Source: SYOC01 sp964441775 (GTDB lineage Bacteria > Desulfobacterota > Binatia > Bin18). From it: 64,000 nt of DNA. Shown piece by piece: positions 54,776-63,039 of this stretch. Where the stretch lies: contig CAYTVL010000012.1 of assembly GCA_964441775.1 (NCBI GenBank), positions 62,001-126,000 of the forward strand, read 5' to 3'. The notes beneath the pieces are model-generated. The model was not told where the DNA came from and did no database searches. It saw nothing but the letters and a program-made list of their open reading frames with translations. Each line of letters begins with the position of its first letter. Position 1 is the first letter of the stretch. The position numbers and the translations under genes were made by a program.

Positions 54776-54946
54776 AATAAACTCCTTTCCTCTGTTGCGT
54801 GGTTTATGTGTCTGATTTTTTACAACGCCTCTTTACAATGCCGCTCGGCGGAAAAAGGTTTCGGTCACCGGCTGTTTTGGCGGTCGAAACTTCTTGCTCC
54901 TTTGTCGCATCCAAAGCAGCAAATACATGCATTAGAGGAGAAACGT

Positions 54947-55813
54947 ATGAGCACGCGTACTTGTCTGGGACTCGCGTTTGCATTACTGGCGGTCGACGCC
55001 ACAAGCCATGCACAGATCATTGATAAAAAGGCTTTGTCTCTCGCGGCGGCAAAACACATCGCGGCAACAGCGGAAGCCGACGCCAAAGCGAAGAACGCGC
55101 GCGTTGTTATCGCAGTTGTTGACGATGGCGGTCACTTGTTGGTTTTGCAACGTCTCGATGACACCCAAGTCGCCAGTGTAGATGTCGCGATCGGCAAGGC
55201 CCGCACGGCTTCTATCTTTCGTCGTCCCAGTCGTGACTTTGAAGAGCAAGTGAAGAATGGTCGAGTGGCTGCGTTGGCGCTGCCGGGGGCGACTGCGCTG
55301 CAAGGCGGGGCGCCGATCTCCTACGAAGGGAAAGTCATTGGCGCTATCGGCGTGAGCGGAGAGACTCCCGCCCAAGACGAGGAAATCGCCGTCGCCGGGG
55401 CGAACGCCGTGAAGGAGCTGGCCGCCGGCGCTTCAGATGTCACTCCGGGGAAGATCTCTTACTTTCCCAAGGAACAGGTGGCCGAGGCGTTTACGAAAGG
55501 CGCCGTGCTGTTCAATAATAGTGACAAGTACATGGTGCACACCAGCCGTCGCGAGAAGGCGGGCGTCGCCGAAGTACACACCAAAGACGCTGACATCATC
55601 TATGTACAGGATGGCTCCGCTACGTTTGTCACCGGCGGAACCGTTGTGGACCCCAAGCCAACCGAGCCCAACGAAATCCGCGGTAAGGAAATCACCGGTG
55701 GTGAGTCCCGGGTCATCGCCAAAGGTGATGTCATTATCGTTCCGGCTGGCACTCCGCACTGGTTCAAAGAAGTCCCAGCCCCGATGACCTACTACGTGGT
55801 GAAGGCGCGCTAG
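54947..55813 (+). CDS. Exported GlcG/HbpS-like domain fused to a cupin
   Basis: A 288-residue protein. Signal peptide 1-22 ends SHAQ. Residues about 25-165 are a GlcG/HbpS domain (PF03928-like), with VVIAVVDDGGHLLVLQRLDD and SYEGKVIGAIGVSG. Residues about 170-288 are a cupin with AEVHTKDADIIYVQDG and GDVIIVPAGTPHWF. HbpS-like domains bind heme; GlcG accompanies glycolate genes. The fusion is not a common arrangement to my knowledge. Start ATG at 54947 has GAGGAG spaced by six; the frame is open far upstream on the other side of YceI but is not coding. Confidence 0.88.
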   Translation: MSTRTCLGLAFALLAVDATSHAQIIDKKALSLAAAKHIAATAEADAKAKNARVVIAVVDDGGHLLVLQRLDDTQVASVDVAIGKARTASIFRRPSRDFEEQVKNGRVAALALPGATALQGGAPISYEGKVIGAIGVSGETPAQDEEIAVAGANAVKELAAGASDVTPGKISYFPKEQVAEAFTKGAVLFNNSDKYMVHTSRREKAGVAEVHTKDADIIYVQDGSATFVTGGTVVDPKPTEPNEIRGKEITGGESRVIAKGDVIIVPAGTPHWFKEVPAPMTYYVVKAR

Positions 55814-55825
55814 AGGTTTTTAACG

Positions 55826-57499
55826 ATGTCTCTACCTGAAAGGTCAACCGACATGCGAATGCCGAAATTCCTTCTCTTCATCGGTCTGCTGGTGTCCTTA
55901 CTCTCCGTTCCCCTGAGTGCTCACGCGCAGCTCACGAACGACGCCCCGGTGAGTGGGCGTCCGGTCGCCATCGTCAACCTCGCCACGGAAGACGGCGTCA
56001 CACTTGTCAAAGGGCAGTGGCGTTATCATGATGTGCAGATTTTGACGGTCGATCACCATAGCGTGGGTCCGGACTTGCGACCTTCCGGTCCTCTCAATCG
56101 TACCAACGATATCGCTCCGCATGCTGGCGCAGCGGATTTCGACGATTCACAGTGGGAAACCCTCGCCCCAGCACAGTTGGAGGCGCGGCAATCTACCGGA
56201 CGGCTCTGCTTTAACTGGTATCGCACAAAAGTGACGATCCCGGAAAAGGTGGGGAACTTCGATCCGACCGGCGCCACCGTGATTTTTGAAATTGTTATCG
56301 ACGACTACGCCGAAATTTGGGTCGATGGCAAACTGCCCACGGTCCTCGGTCAAACCGGCGGCCAACTCGTGAAGGGATTCAATGCGCCCAATCGGGTGGT
56401 GCTGGGGCGCAACGTCAAGCCAGGGCAACAATTTCAACTGGCAATCTTTGGCGTGAATGGTCCACTCTCCAGCCCTCCCGGCAACTTCATCTGGATTCGC
56501 TCTGTGACCCTCGATTTCTACAAAGCAGAACAAGCCTACAAACCGCGAGAATTCACGCCAGAGATTATCAAGAACGATCCCGCCCTCGATGCACTCATTC
56601 CTGCGAATGCCAAGCTGGAACGGGTCGCCACCGGATTCCTTTTCACCGAAGGGCCGATCTGGATTCCGGCTTCGGATGCTGCGCCCGGTTATCTCCTCTT
56701 TAGCGATCCAAACGCCAACACCATTTATCATTGGTCACAAGATGGACAGGTTTCTGTCTACAAAACCAAAAGCGGCTACACTGGCGTCGACGTGGGCGAG
56801 TACAATCAGCCTGGTTCAAACGGGTTGACTTTAGACAAAGAAGGGCGGGTCACGATCAACGAACATGGCAATCGTCGTGTGACGCGCCTGGAGAAAACCG
56901 GCTTCCTCACGGTGCTGGCGGACAGATACGAAGGCAAGCGTCTCAACAGCCCGAATGATCTGGTCTATCGCTCTGACGGGGCCCTGTTCTTCACCGATCC
57001 GCCGTTTGGTCTGCCCAAGTTCTATGACGATCCACGCAAGGAGCTGCCGTATAGTGGGGTCTTCTGTTTGCGGAACAACAAGCTACAGTTGGTGAACACC
57101 GACGTGAAAGGTCCCAATGGCATCGCGTTTTCACCGGACGAAAAATATCTCTACATTGGCAACTGGGACCCGGAGAAAAAAGTGCTGATGCGATACGAAG
57201 TGCAGCCAGACTGCACCGTGACGAACGGGCAGGTGTTTTTTGACATGACCAGCGCACCGGGCGAGGACGCCCTCGACGGGATCAAGGTGGACCAAAAAGG
57301 GAATCTCTACGTCTCCGGTCCGGGTGGGCTGTGGATTCTTTCCCCGGAAGGTAAGCATCTTGGGACGCTCAAAGGTCCTGAACATCCGCATAACTTGGCT
57401 TGGGGTGATGATGATGGCAAGACGCTGTATCTCGCCGCGCAAACCAGCGTGTACCGTATCCGCTTGAATGTTCCCGGCATCAGACCAGGAGGAAAGTAG
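55826..57499 (+). CDS. SMP-30/gluconolactonase-like protein with N-terminal beta-sandwich domain
   Basis: A 557-residue exported protein. Signal peptide ends SAHAQ near residue 35. Residues about 40-240 look like a carbohydrate-binding beta-sandwich (FEIVIDDYAEIWVDGKLP, FAPNR-type turns). Residues about 250-550 form a six-bladed SMP-30 propeller, with metal ligands expected in LFTEGPIW (Glu), LNSPNDLV (Asn), GPNGIAFSPDE (Asn) and DALDGIKVD (Asp). These hydrolyse sugar lactones such as gluconolactone. ATG at 55826 or 55853 are both possible starts; a later start gives a neater signal peptide. It follows the GlcG-cupin gene by 12 bases. Confidence 0.9.
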   Translation: MSLPERSTDMRMPKFLLFIGLLVSLLSVPLSAHAQLTNDAPVSGRPVAIVNLATEDGVTLVKGQWRYHDVQILTVDHHSVGPDLRPSGPLNRTNDIAPHAGAADFDDSQWETLAPAQLEARQSTGRLCFNWYRTKVTIPEKVGNFDPTGATVIFEIVIDDYAEIWVDGKLPTVLGQTGGQLVKGFNAPNRVVLGRNVKPGQQFQLAIFGVNGPLSSPPGNFIWIRSVTLDFYKAEQAYKPREFTPEIIKNDPALDALIPANAKLERVATGFLFTEGPIWIPASDAAPGYLLFSDPNANTIYHWSQDGQVSVYKTKSGYTGVDVGEYNQPGSNGLTLDKEGRVTINEHGNRRVTRLEKTGFLTVLADRYEGKRLNSPNDLVYRSDGALFFTDPPFGLPKFYDDPRKELPYSGVFCLRNNKLQLVNTDVKGPNGIAFSPDEKYLYIGNWDPEKKVLMRYEVQPDCTVTNGQVFFDMTSAPGEDALDGIKVDQKGNLYVSGPGGLWILSPEGKHLGTLKGPEHPHNLAWGDDDGKTLYLAAQTSVYRIRLNVPGIRPGGK

Positions 57500-57524
57500 T
57501 CGGTAGTCAATAGTCAGTAGTCAG
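57497..57524. repeat. Four tandem 7-bp units (TAGTCRR)
   Basis: TAGTCGG, TAGTCAA, TAGTCAG, TAGTCAG follow each other directly. The first unit includes the stop codon of the SMP-30 gene. Simple short tandem repeat; no function assigned. Confidence 0.85.
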
Positions 57525-57572
57525 CATGGGTTTTGACGATCACAATGTGGCGCTGAAGAAATGGAGCTTGTT

Positions 57573-58340
57573 ATGAAACTCGCAAATAAAGTTGCTTTAA
57601 TTACCGGCAGTAGCCAGGGCATTGGCCGCGCTATCGCGGAACGCTTCGCCCAAGAAGGCGCGGATGTGGTGATTAACTACAATCGCACCCCGGGCGAGGC
57701 GGAGGAAGTCTTACGCAATGTAGAGGCGGCTGGTCGTCGCGGCTTGATCGTCCAGGCCGATGTGTCCAGCACTGCGCAGGTGCGCACCTTGATTGCTGCC
57801 GCGATCGCACACTTTGGCCGCCTCGATATTCTTGTGAATAACGCTGGGATTGAAACCCACGCCTCGTTCTGGGAAGTGACTGAAGAAGACTACGATCGCG
57901 TGCTCAACGTGAATTTGAAAGGCGTCTTTTTCGCCACGCAAGAAATAGTGCGCCATCTCATGCACACGAAGCGGCGCGGAAAAATTGTCAACATTAGCTC
58001 CGTGCACGAAGAGCTGCCGTTCCCCAACTTCGCAGCGTACTGTGCGAGCAAGGGCGGGCTCAAGATGCTCACGCGCAATCTGTCAGTGGAGCTTGGGCCG
58101 TTTGGCATCAATGTCAATTCCATCGCTCCCGGAGCTATTGAGACGCCGATTAACACGAAGCTACTCAACGACCCGCAAAAACTGGGTGCGCTGCTCACAC
58201 AGATTCCGCTCTCGCGCCTCGGTAAGCCGAATGATGTCTCGGGCCTCGCCGTGTTCCTCGCCTCGGACGATGCCGATTACGTCACCGGCTCGACCTACTT
58301 CGTCGACGGCGGACTCACGTGGAATTATCAAGAGCAGTAG
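57573..58340 (+). CDS. Short-chain dehydrogenase (glucose 1-dehydrogenase/FabG-like)
   Basis: A 255-residue classical SDR that uses NAD(P). TGSSQGIG lies at residues 11-18 and NNAG near 88. Catalytic NISS, then YCASK, follow, with the C-terminal VDGGLTWNYQEQ. ATG at 57573 (MKLANKVALITG) is preceded by GGAG at seven bases; an upstream in-frame ATG at 57561 is weaker. It follows the SMP-30 gene by 73 bases. Glucose 1-dehydrogenase plus gluconolactonase would be a coherent periplasm-to-cytoplasm glucose oxidation route, but the substrate is not proved. Confidence 0.9.
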   Translation: MKLANKVALITGSSQGIGRAIAERFAQEGADVVINYNRTPGEAEEVLRNVEAAGRRGLIVQADVSSTAQVRTLIAAAIAHFGRLDILVNNAGIETHASFWEVTEEDYDRVLNVNLKGVFFATQEIVRHLMHTKRRGKIVNISSVHEELPFPNFAAYCASKGGLKMLTRNLSVELGPFGINVNSIAPGAIETPINTKLLNDPQKLGALLTQIPLSRLGKPNDVSGLAVFLASDDADYVTGSTYFVDGGLTWNYQEQ

Positions 58341-58494
58341 CCCGCCAGATCAGACAGTCTGAATGGTCGCCGCTTCCGTGGTCGCTGTCTCTACGGCTTG
58401 ACCCCACTACCATAGCGAGTCATTTCCGCTACTCATAGATGTTGAATCCACGAGCACTTCGCCTCGACCAAATATTCCAGAAAAGGCGGTTAGT

Positions 58495-60003
58495 ATGGCA
58501 AACACTGAGCGTCGGCTCAAAGCGGCGACGAAGCTCGCGAATATGATCCTTGTGCTAGGCGGGTGCGTCTGTCTGCTCCTCTTACTGTATGTCTTCTATC
58601 ATTACGCCTGGCTCCGTGACCGAGAGTACGCCAGGTTCGGGGGAGTGCTGTATTATGGCGTCCCGGCTGGGTTGGCGGCCGGTCTCTTTGCTTCCCTCAG
58701 GTTGCCTGTCGCTCAGAAGATCAACCTCGCCCTCCTGAGTGTCAGCACGGCCTTCTCAATCTACGGCGCCGAAAGTGTGCTCGAAGCCTACAGCCTCACG
58801 CGGGGGCGCCCGCGTGAGGTGCGTTTAGCCCCGCTGAACTATGTCACGTCGTACGCGGAGCGACAGCGCGTCGCAAAGTCCGTCAAACGCCACTTTGGCA
58901 TGGAGGTGGACACGCGCTCGGCCAGAGAAGTGGTGGAGGAGTTGCGCGAGCGTGGGGTTGCGGCGGACCTCTCCCCTTTCTCGATCAATGAACTGTTGCG
59001 GACTCAGCCCGATGGAAGCCGGCGGTCGGCCATCACTCTGGACGACCACGAACTGCTGCCGCTGGCGGGGGTCTCTCAGCGGGTGCTCGTGGTGTGCAAT
59101 GAGAACGGCCCGTGGCAGATCATGCGCAGCGACGCGCATGGGTTTGCCAACCCCCCTGGGCTCTGGTCACAGCCGCGCCTTGACATCGCTGCCCTCGGGG
59201 ATTCCTATACCTACGGTTACTGCGTCCCTCCGGAAGCCAATTTCGTAGCGCAAATTCGCCAGCGGTTTCCGGCCACTTTGAATTTAGGTATGGCGGACCT
59301 GGGTCCGTTAGTGGAGTTGGCGATCCTCAGGGAATATCTCCCGCCCTACGCGCCGCGCGTCGTGCTGTGGTTTTATTACGAAGGCAACGATCTCTCCGAT
59401 TTGCTAAAGGAACAGAGGAGTCCGCTGCTCATGCGCTATCTCGAAGAGGGGTTTACTCAAGGGCTCTTAGGCCGTCAGCGTGACATTGACCAGGCGCTGC
59501 AGGACCCTCTACTCGTGGATAGTCTCATGCAGCAACGCGCCACCGAATGGGACCGCATTCAACAGCAGCATGCTCCCGTCTCCTTCGCCCTGCGCCGTGG
59601 CCTGAAGCTGGAACTCCTGCGACAAAGACTCGGGCTGGTCTATGGCGACGAACCGCCGCTGACCGTTGAAACTGACTTGTTATCCCGCGTCCTGGCGCGC
59701 GCCCAGACGCAGGTTGCTGCATGGGGAGGGCGACTCTATTTCGTGTATTTACCGAGCTGGGCGCGCTACGGCGTAGGCGACGCAGGGGGCACAGACGCCC
59801 AGCACCTACAAGTACTAGCCTGCGTCCGCCGTCTGGGCATTCCCCTTATTGATCTGGAGCCTTTCTTTGCATCCCGCAGCGACGTGTTATCGCTGTTTCC
59901 CTTCCGGGAACCTGGCCATTACACGGAAGCAGGCCATCGTCTTGTCGCGGAAGAAGTGCTGAAGGTCATCCCTTCCAGTGGGCTGCATGATCATAATTCG
60001 TGA
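58495..60003 (+). CDS. Membrane-anchored SGNH/GDSL hydrolase-like protein
   Basis: A 502-residue protein with two or three N-terminal membrane helices (about 17-100: ANMILVLGGCVCLLLLLYVFY and two more). The C-terminal half has SGNH blocks: block I ALGDSYTYGYCVPP with the nucleophilic Ser, block II NLGMADLGP, block III YYEGNDLSD and block V GHYTEAGH with the catalytic His. Such enzymes are esterases or acyltransferases on cell-surface glycans. The lead domain between helices and SGNH core (about 110-220) is unrecognised. A weak AAAAGG precedes the start. Confidence 0.85.
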   Translation: MANTERRLKAATKLANMILVLGGCVCLLLLLYVFYHYAWLRDREYARFGGVLYYGVPAGLAAGLFASLRLPVAQKINLALLSVSTAFSIYGAESVLEAYSLTRGRPREVRLAPLNYVTSYAERQRVAKSVKRHFGMEVDTRSAREVVEELRERGVAADLSPFSINELLRTQPDGSRRSAITLDDHELLPLAGVSQRVLVVCNENGPWQIMRSDAHGFANPPGLWSQPRLDIAALGDSYTYGYCVPPEANFVAQIRQRFPATLNLGMADLGPLVELAILREYLPPYAPRVVLWFYYEGNDLSDLLKEQRSPLLMRYLEEGFTQGLLGRQRDIDQALQDPLLVDSLMQQRATEWDRIQQQHAPVSFALRRGLKLELLRQRLGLVYGDEPPLTVETDLLSRVLARAQTQVAAWGGRLYFVYLPSWARYGVGDAGGTDAQHLQVLACVRRLGIPLIDLEPFFASRSDVLSLFPFREPGHYTEAGHRLVAEEVLKVIPSSGLHDHNS

Positions 60004-60076
60004 AAGCCTGCGCACCAACGCATGAAAGGAGGAGCGAGTCTCAAGTCTCTACCTCAGGATGTTGAACCTCTGCTAT

Positions 60077-60436
60077 TTACGCCAGCGCCATTTCTAGGGC
60101 AATGCGTTGATATGAGACTTCTGGTTTCACCTTGCCTCGCTCGCCTCTCTGCAAACGGACGAATCCGTACCGTTCCATCGTCCGCAGAGTTCGCGACAGG
60201 TTGGAAGCCTTGCGCCCCGTCTTGGCAGCGAGATCTTGTAAAGATTCGGGATGTGTTGTCACGATGACATCGAGCAACGCCCTATTTTTGTTCGAGAGAA
60301 TACGGGCAAAACTCTCCGGTGACGTGAACCAAACTTTAGGATCACCGGGGCGTGGTTTTATGTCGCCGCGTGCAATCGCGAGGGTGCGCGCTTTCATTTC
60401 TTGTGCTGAGGCGATCCCAACTTTCAATGTAGTCAT
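60077..60436 (-). CDS. HTH antitoxin-like DNA-binding protein (HVO_A0114 type)
   Basis: A 119-residue protein with a winged helix-turn-helix: SLQDLAAKTGRKASNLSRTLRTMERYGFV. The N-terminal stretch (FTSPESFARILSNKNRALLD) is typical of the HVO_A0114 family. Its ATG overlaps the stop of the TumE-like gene (ATGA). It should act as antitoxin and autorepressor. A palindrome just upstream of the toxin gene is a candidate binding site. Confidence 0.82.
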   Translation of the reverse strand: MTTLKVGIASAQEMKARTLAIARGDIKPRPGDPKVWFTSPESFARILSNKNRALLDVIVTTHPESLQDLAAKTGRKASNLSRTLRTMERYGFVRLQRGERGKVKPEVSYQRIALEMALA

Positions 60437-60798
60437 AATAGAATTCCTCGTTCCCGTAGCACGGCATCAACGGTTTTCCAAAAATCTTCCAGTAACGTGG
60501 CGGCGTCCTTGTACTCATAGGCACGTACGGTGCGCAGGCGATGTTTATGGTCATGCGAGACCGTGCGTCGTGCGCCTGGTCCAGCCGTTTCCCGCACTGG
60601 ATGCGCATTATCAAAGCCGACCAACCCCGTTCCATCCGGTCCATGAAGAGTCAGCGAATAATCGAGGCCGTGTGGTTTCGCTTCGCTTACCGGCACACGC
60701 CGCACTACGAATCGTACCCAATGCTGGGTGGTTGGATCGATTACCAGCACTTGCCCGTCAAGATCAAGCAGCGTATCCAGCGACGGGTCGCGTTTCAT
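60433..60798 (-). CDS. TumE-family toxin (DUF6516)
   Basis: A 121-residue protein with WVRFVVRRVPVSEAKPHGLDY, YSLTLHGPDGTGLVGFDNAH and C-terminal DAATLLEDFWKTVDAVL, matching the TumE toxin family. The toxin gene lies upstream of the antitoxin, the order seen for many of these pairs. The mode of action is not certain. Only a poor ribosome site precedes the ATG, and the palindrome at 60808-60824 starts nine bases upstream. Confidence 0.82.
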   Translation of the reverse strand: MKRDPSLDTLLDLDGQVLVIDPTTQHWVRFVVRRVPVSEAKPHGLDYSLTLHGPDGTGLVGFDNAHPVRETAGPGARRTVSHDHKHRLRTVRAYEYKDAATLLEDFWKTVDAVLRERGILL

Positions 60799-60807
60799 TG
60801 GTTATCG

Positions 60808-60824
60808 TTATCACATAATGATAA
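60808..60824. promoter_or_regulatory. Palindromic operator candidate for the toxin-antitoxin pair
   Basis: TTATCA-CATAA-TGATAA, a perfect 6-bp inverted repeat with 5-bp spacer, ends nine bases before the TumE ATG. A related TTATCG half-site lies alongside (60802-60807). The AT-rich nature also fits a promoter -10 region. Probably bound by the HTH antitoxin (inference). Confidence 0.6.
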
Positions 60825-60999
60825 GATAGAGAACAAGAGGCTCCTGACTTGAAAGAAAAAAGAGAGATTCCCGTCGCTCGGCTGTTTTTGGATTAATTTA
60901 CCGGACACACCGGAGGTTAGTTATATTGGGCGTTGAAAACGTTCGATTAATCGGGAAACTCTTAACATCCACACTTGGACCTCTCCCCCTTGTATAATC

Positions 61000-61638
61000 T
61001 CAATCTCTCAAGAGTTGCTTCGATAGGTAATTCAACAACTCGTCAATTGGTTCTCCATAGTTGCGCTCAACTATTGTTTGTAGTTGTTGAACAGACTTGT
61101 CCCTCCACTCCTTAATTTCCTCTGCGGAAGCAGTAGGTGGTTGTGTCGTCCCCAAGGACTTAAAACCATAAACTCGTTCTACCAATTGGCGAAGTTGAAT
61201 TGTATTGGGGAAAAGTGCACAAACAGTTCCAAGGTCTTCGAACAGAGCTTGGTTGTTTTTTGCGAGATCGATAGTAAGGTCCTCACTACGACGCATCCAG
61301 CGCTGAGCTTCCTGGAGGTCTAGAGAATCCTTCGGCGCTCCAGAGAGCTTCCAAAGCGCCTCGTTATAGTCAGAAAAGATTCGCGCTTCATATCGAGAGA
61401 CATATAACTGCTCGGTTGTAAATTTCCGGCCCATAAGACGCGCGAAGACCTGGCGCTGGTCCTGAATCTTCTGGAGCTGAACTTGTGATGACAATTGAAA
61501 TTTGGACGAATAATACCCGGCACATATAGCGAGTATTCCACCAATGACAGTGGGGAGGAGTCCACGGAAGTCGCGCCATGCGCCACTTGGGTCTCGTTTA
61601 TTCCCTGAACATCCCCAGCCTGTAAACGGCATGCTCAT
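61000..61638 (-). CDS. Hypothetical protein with one N-terminal membrane helix
   Basis: A 212-residue protein. One transmembrane helix (about 28-45: LLPTVIGGILAICAGYY) is followed by a helical, Gln/Glu/Lys-rich domain of about 160 residues, probably cytoplasmic. Start codons at 61638 (ATG) and 61632 (ATG) are both possible; the second has AGGA seven bases upstream. I recognise no domain. Its AT content looks higher than that of most genes here, as for the neighbouring toxin-antitoxin region, which may be accessory DNA. Confidence 0.7.
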   Translation of the reverse strand: MSMPFTGWGCSGNKRDPSGAWRDFRGLLPTVIGGILAICAGYYSSKFQLSSQVQLQKIQDQRQVFARLMGRKFTTEQLYVSRYEARIFSDYNEALWKLSGAPKDSLDLQEAQRWMRRSEDLTIDLAKNNQALFEDLGTVCALFPNTIQLRQLVERVYGFKSLGTTQPPTASAEEIKEWRDKSVQQLQTIVERNYGEPIDELLNYLSKQLLRD

Positions 61639-61680
61639 CCTGTCTGATTATTGAGAAGGTGAAAATTCCAGACTCTCCCG

Positions 61681-62895
61681 CTAGTAAATCGCCTTCTCCT
61701 CCTGCAAGCGCTGGATTTCTTCCAGCGAAAGCCCCAGGAGATTTCCAAACACGTCTACATTATCTTGGCCCAATCCTGGCGCTGGCGTGTAGCGGGGCTC
61801 TGTAATGGCGCTGTATTTGCCGGGAATGCCCGCCACGGCATGGTCTCCAGTTACTGGGTGTCCCGGGGTCACCAGAAAATCGCGGTGCTGAAACTGCGGA
61901 TCGTTGAGCAATCCTTCCGTATCGTACACTGGTGTCGCCGCTACTCCAGCGCTTTGCAGCAAAGTCGTGATGGCTGTTTGCGTCCGCTCCTTTGTCCACT
62001 GTGTAATGAGAGCGTCGAGTTCAGCTTCATGCGCTTTGCGGCTGCGGCGATCGCGAAAACGTGCATCGTTGCTCCACTCGGAGTGTCCTACTGCTTGACA
62101 AAAATGACGCCACTCGTCTTCTGTCTCGACCACGATCGCTACCCATGCGTCTTCGCCCTGGCAACGATACACATTATGCGGTGAAAGTACGTCGTCATGA
62201 TTCCCTTGTCGTCCGCGATCGCGCTCGTTCATGACGTAATCGAGCACCGCTTCGGGGAGCATGGAGGTCACGACTTCAGCCATCGCCAAATCGATGTGTT
62301 GACCTTGTCCGGTCCGTCGTCGACGATACAATGCCGCCAGGACGGCATAGCTCATGACGACGCCAACCATGTAGTCCGGCCAGGTGCCGCCCAGCGCGCT
62401 AGGCGGACCGCCCGCATACCCAGTGAGGTGGCAAATGCCCGCCGAGGCTTGTGTAATGGGGCCCCAGCCGACGCTGTGACTATCGGGTCCATACTGGCCA
62501 AGTGGAGAACCAGAGGCCATGATGATGTCCGGCTTGATGGCGCAAAGGTCTTCGTAGGCGAGCCCCCAGCGTTTCATCATCCCAGCGGTAAAATTTTCTA
62601 TCACAATGTCGCTGCGTCGGACAATCTCTTTCGCCAGGGCCACGCCTTGGGGATGGCCGAGGTTCAGCGTGATTCCCTTTTTGCTATAGTTCAAGCCATT
62701 GAACAGCGGGGACCCATCAGGCCCTTTGAGGTCACGTGGGTTCTGGCCGATAAAGCGAATCGGGTCGAGGCGTTGATGCGATTCGATGCGGATGACTTCA
62801 GCGCCCATCACCGCAAGCCACGCGGTGCATTGGGGCGCGGCCAAGATCCAACCAAAGTCAGCGATGCGGACGCCTTCGAGCGGCAGTCGGGACAT
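61681..62895 (-). CDS. Family III CoA-transferase (CaiB/BaiF)
   Basis: A 404-residue class III CoA-transferase that moves CoA between acyl groups through a covalent Asp-anhydride. The opening LEGVRIADFGWILAAPQCTAWLA, FNGLNYSKKGITLNL and IVIENFTAGMMKRWGL are conserved. The catalytic aspartate is D174 in TWPDYMVG. Length is normal. AAGGAG ten bases upstream gives the start. It is paired with a second enzyme of the same family upstream. Confidence 0.93.
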   Translation of the reverse strand: MSRLPLEGVRIADFGWILAAPQCTAWLAVMGAEVIRIESHQRLDPIRFIGQNPRDLKGPDGSPLFNGLNYSKKGITLNLGHPQGVALAKEIVRRSDIVIENFTAGMMKRWGLAYEDLCAIKPDIIMASGSPLGQYGPDSHSVGWGPITQASAGICHLTGYAGGPPSALGGTWPDYMVGVVMSYAVLAALYRRRRTGQGQHIDLAMAEVVTSMLPEAVLDYVMNERDRGRQGNHDDVLSPHNVYRCQGEDAWVAIVVETEDEWRHFCQAVGHSEWSNDARFRDRRSRKAHEAELDALITQWTKERTQTAITTLLQSAGVAATPVYDTEGLLNDPQFQHRDFLVTPGHPVTGDHAVAGIPGKYSAITEPRYTPAPGLGQDNVDVFGNLLGLSLEEIQRLQEEKAIY

Positions 62896-63039
62896 AACGC
62901 GTTTGCTCCTTCTCTACTCTTGAATGAATGCTAAATCCCCTCGTGCTGCGCACGGCCCCCTTTCGCAAAAGGGGCATTTGGATTCCCTCCTTTGTCAAAG
63001 GAGGGTCAGGGAGGATGTGGCTAGCCGATTTCTCTCGTG

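Noticed and set aside
54554..54946. Upstream extension of the GlcG-cupin frame
   Set aside because: It runs antisense through the YceI-like gene, and a perfect ribosome site and signal peptide begin at 54947.
60132..60818. A 228-codon plus-strand frame
   Set aside because: It is antisense to the toxin-antitoxin pair, whose two overlapping genes have recognisable families.
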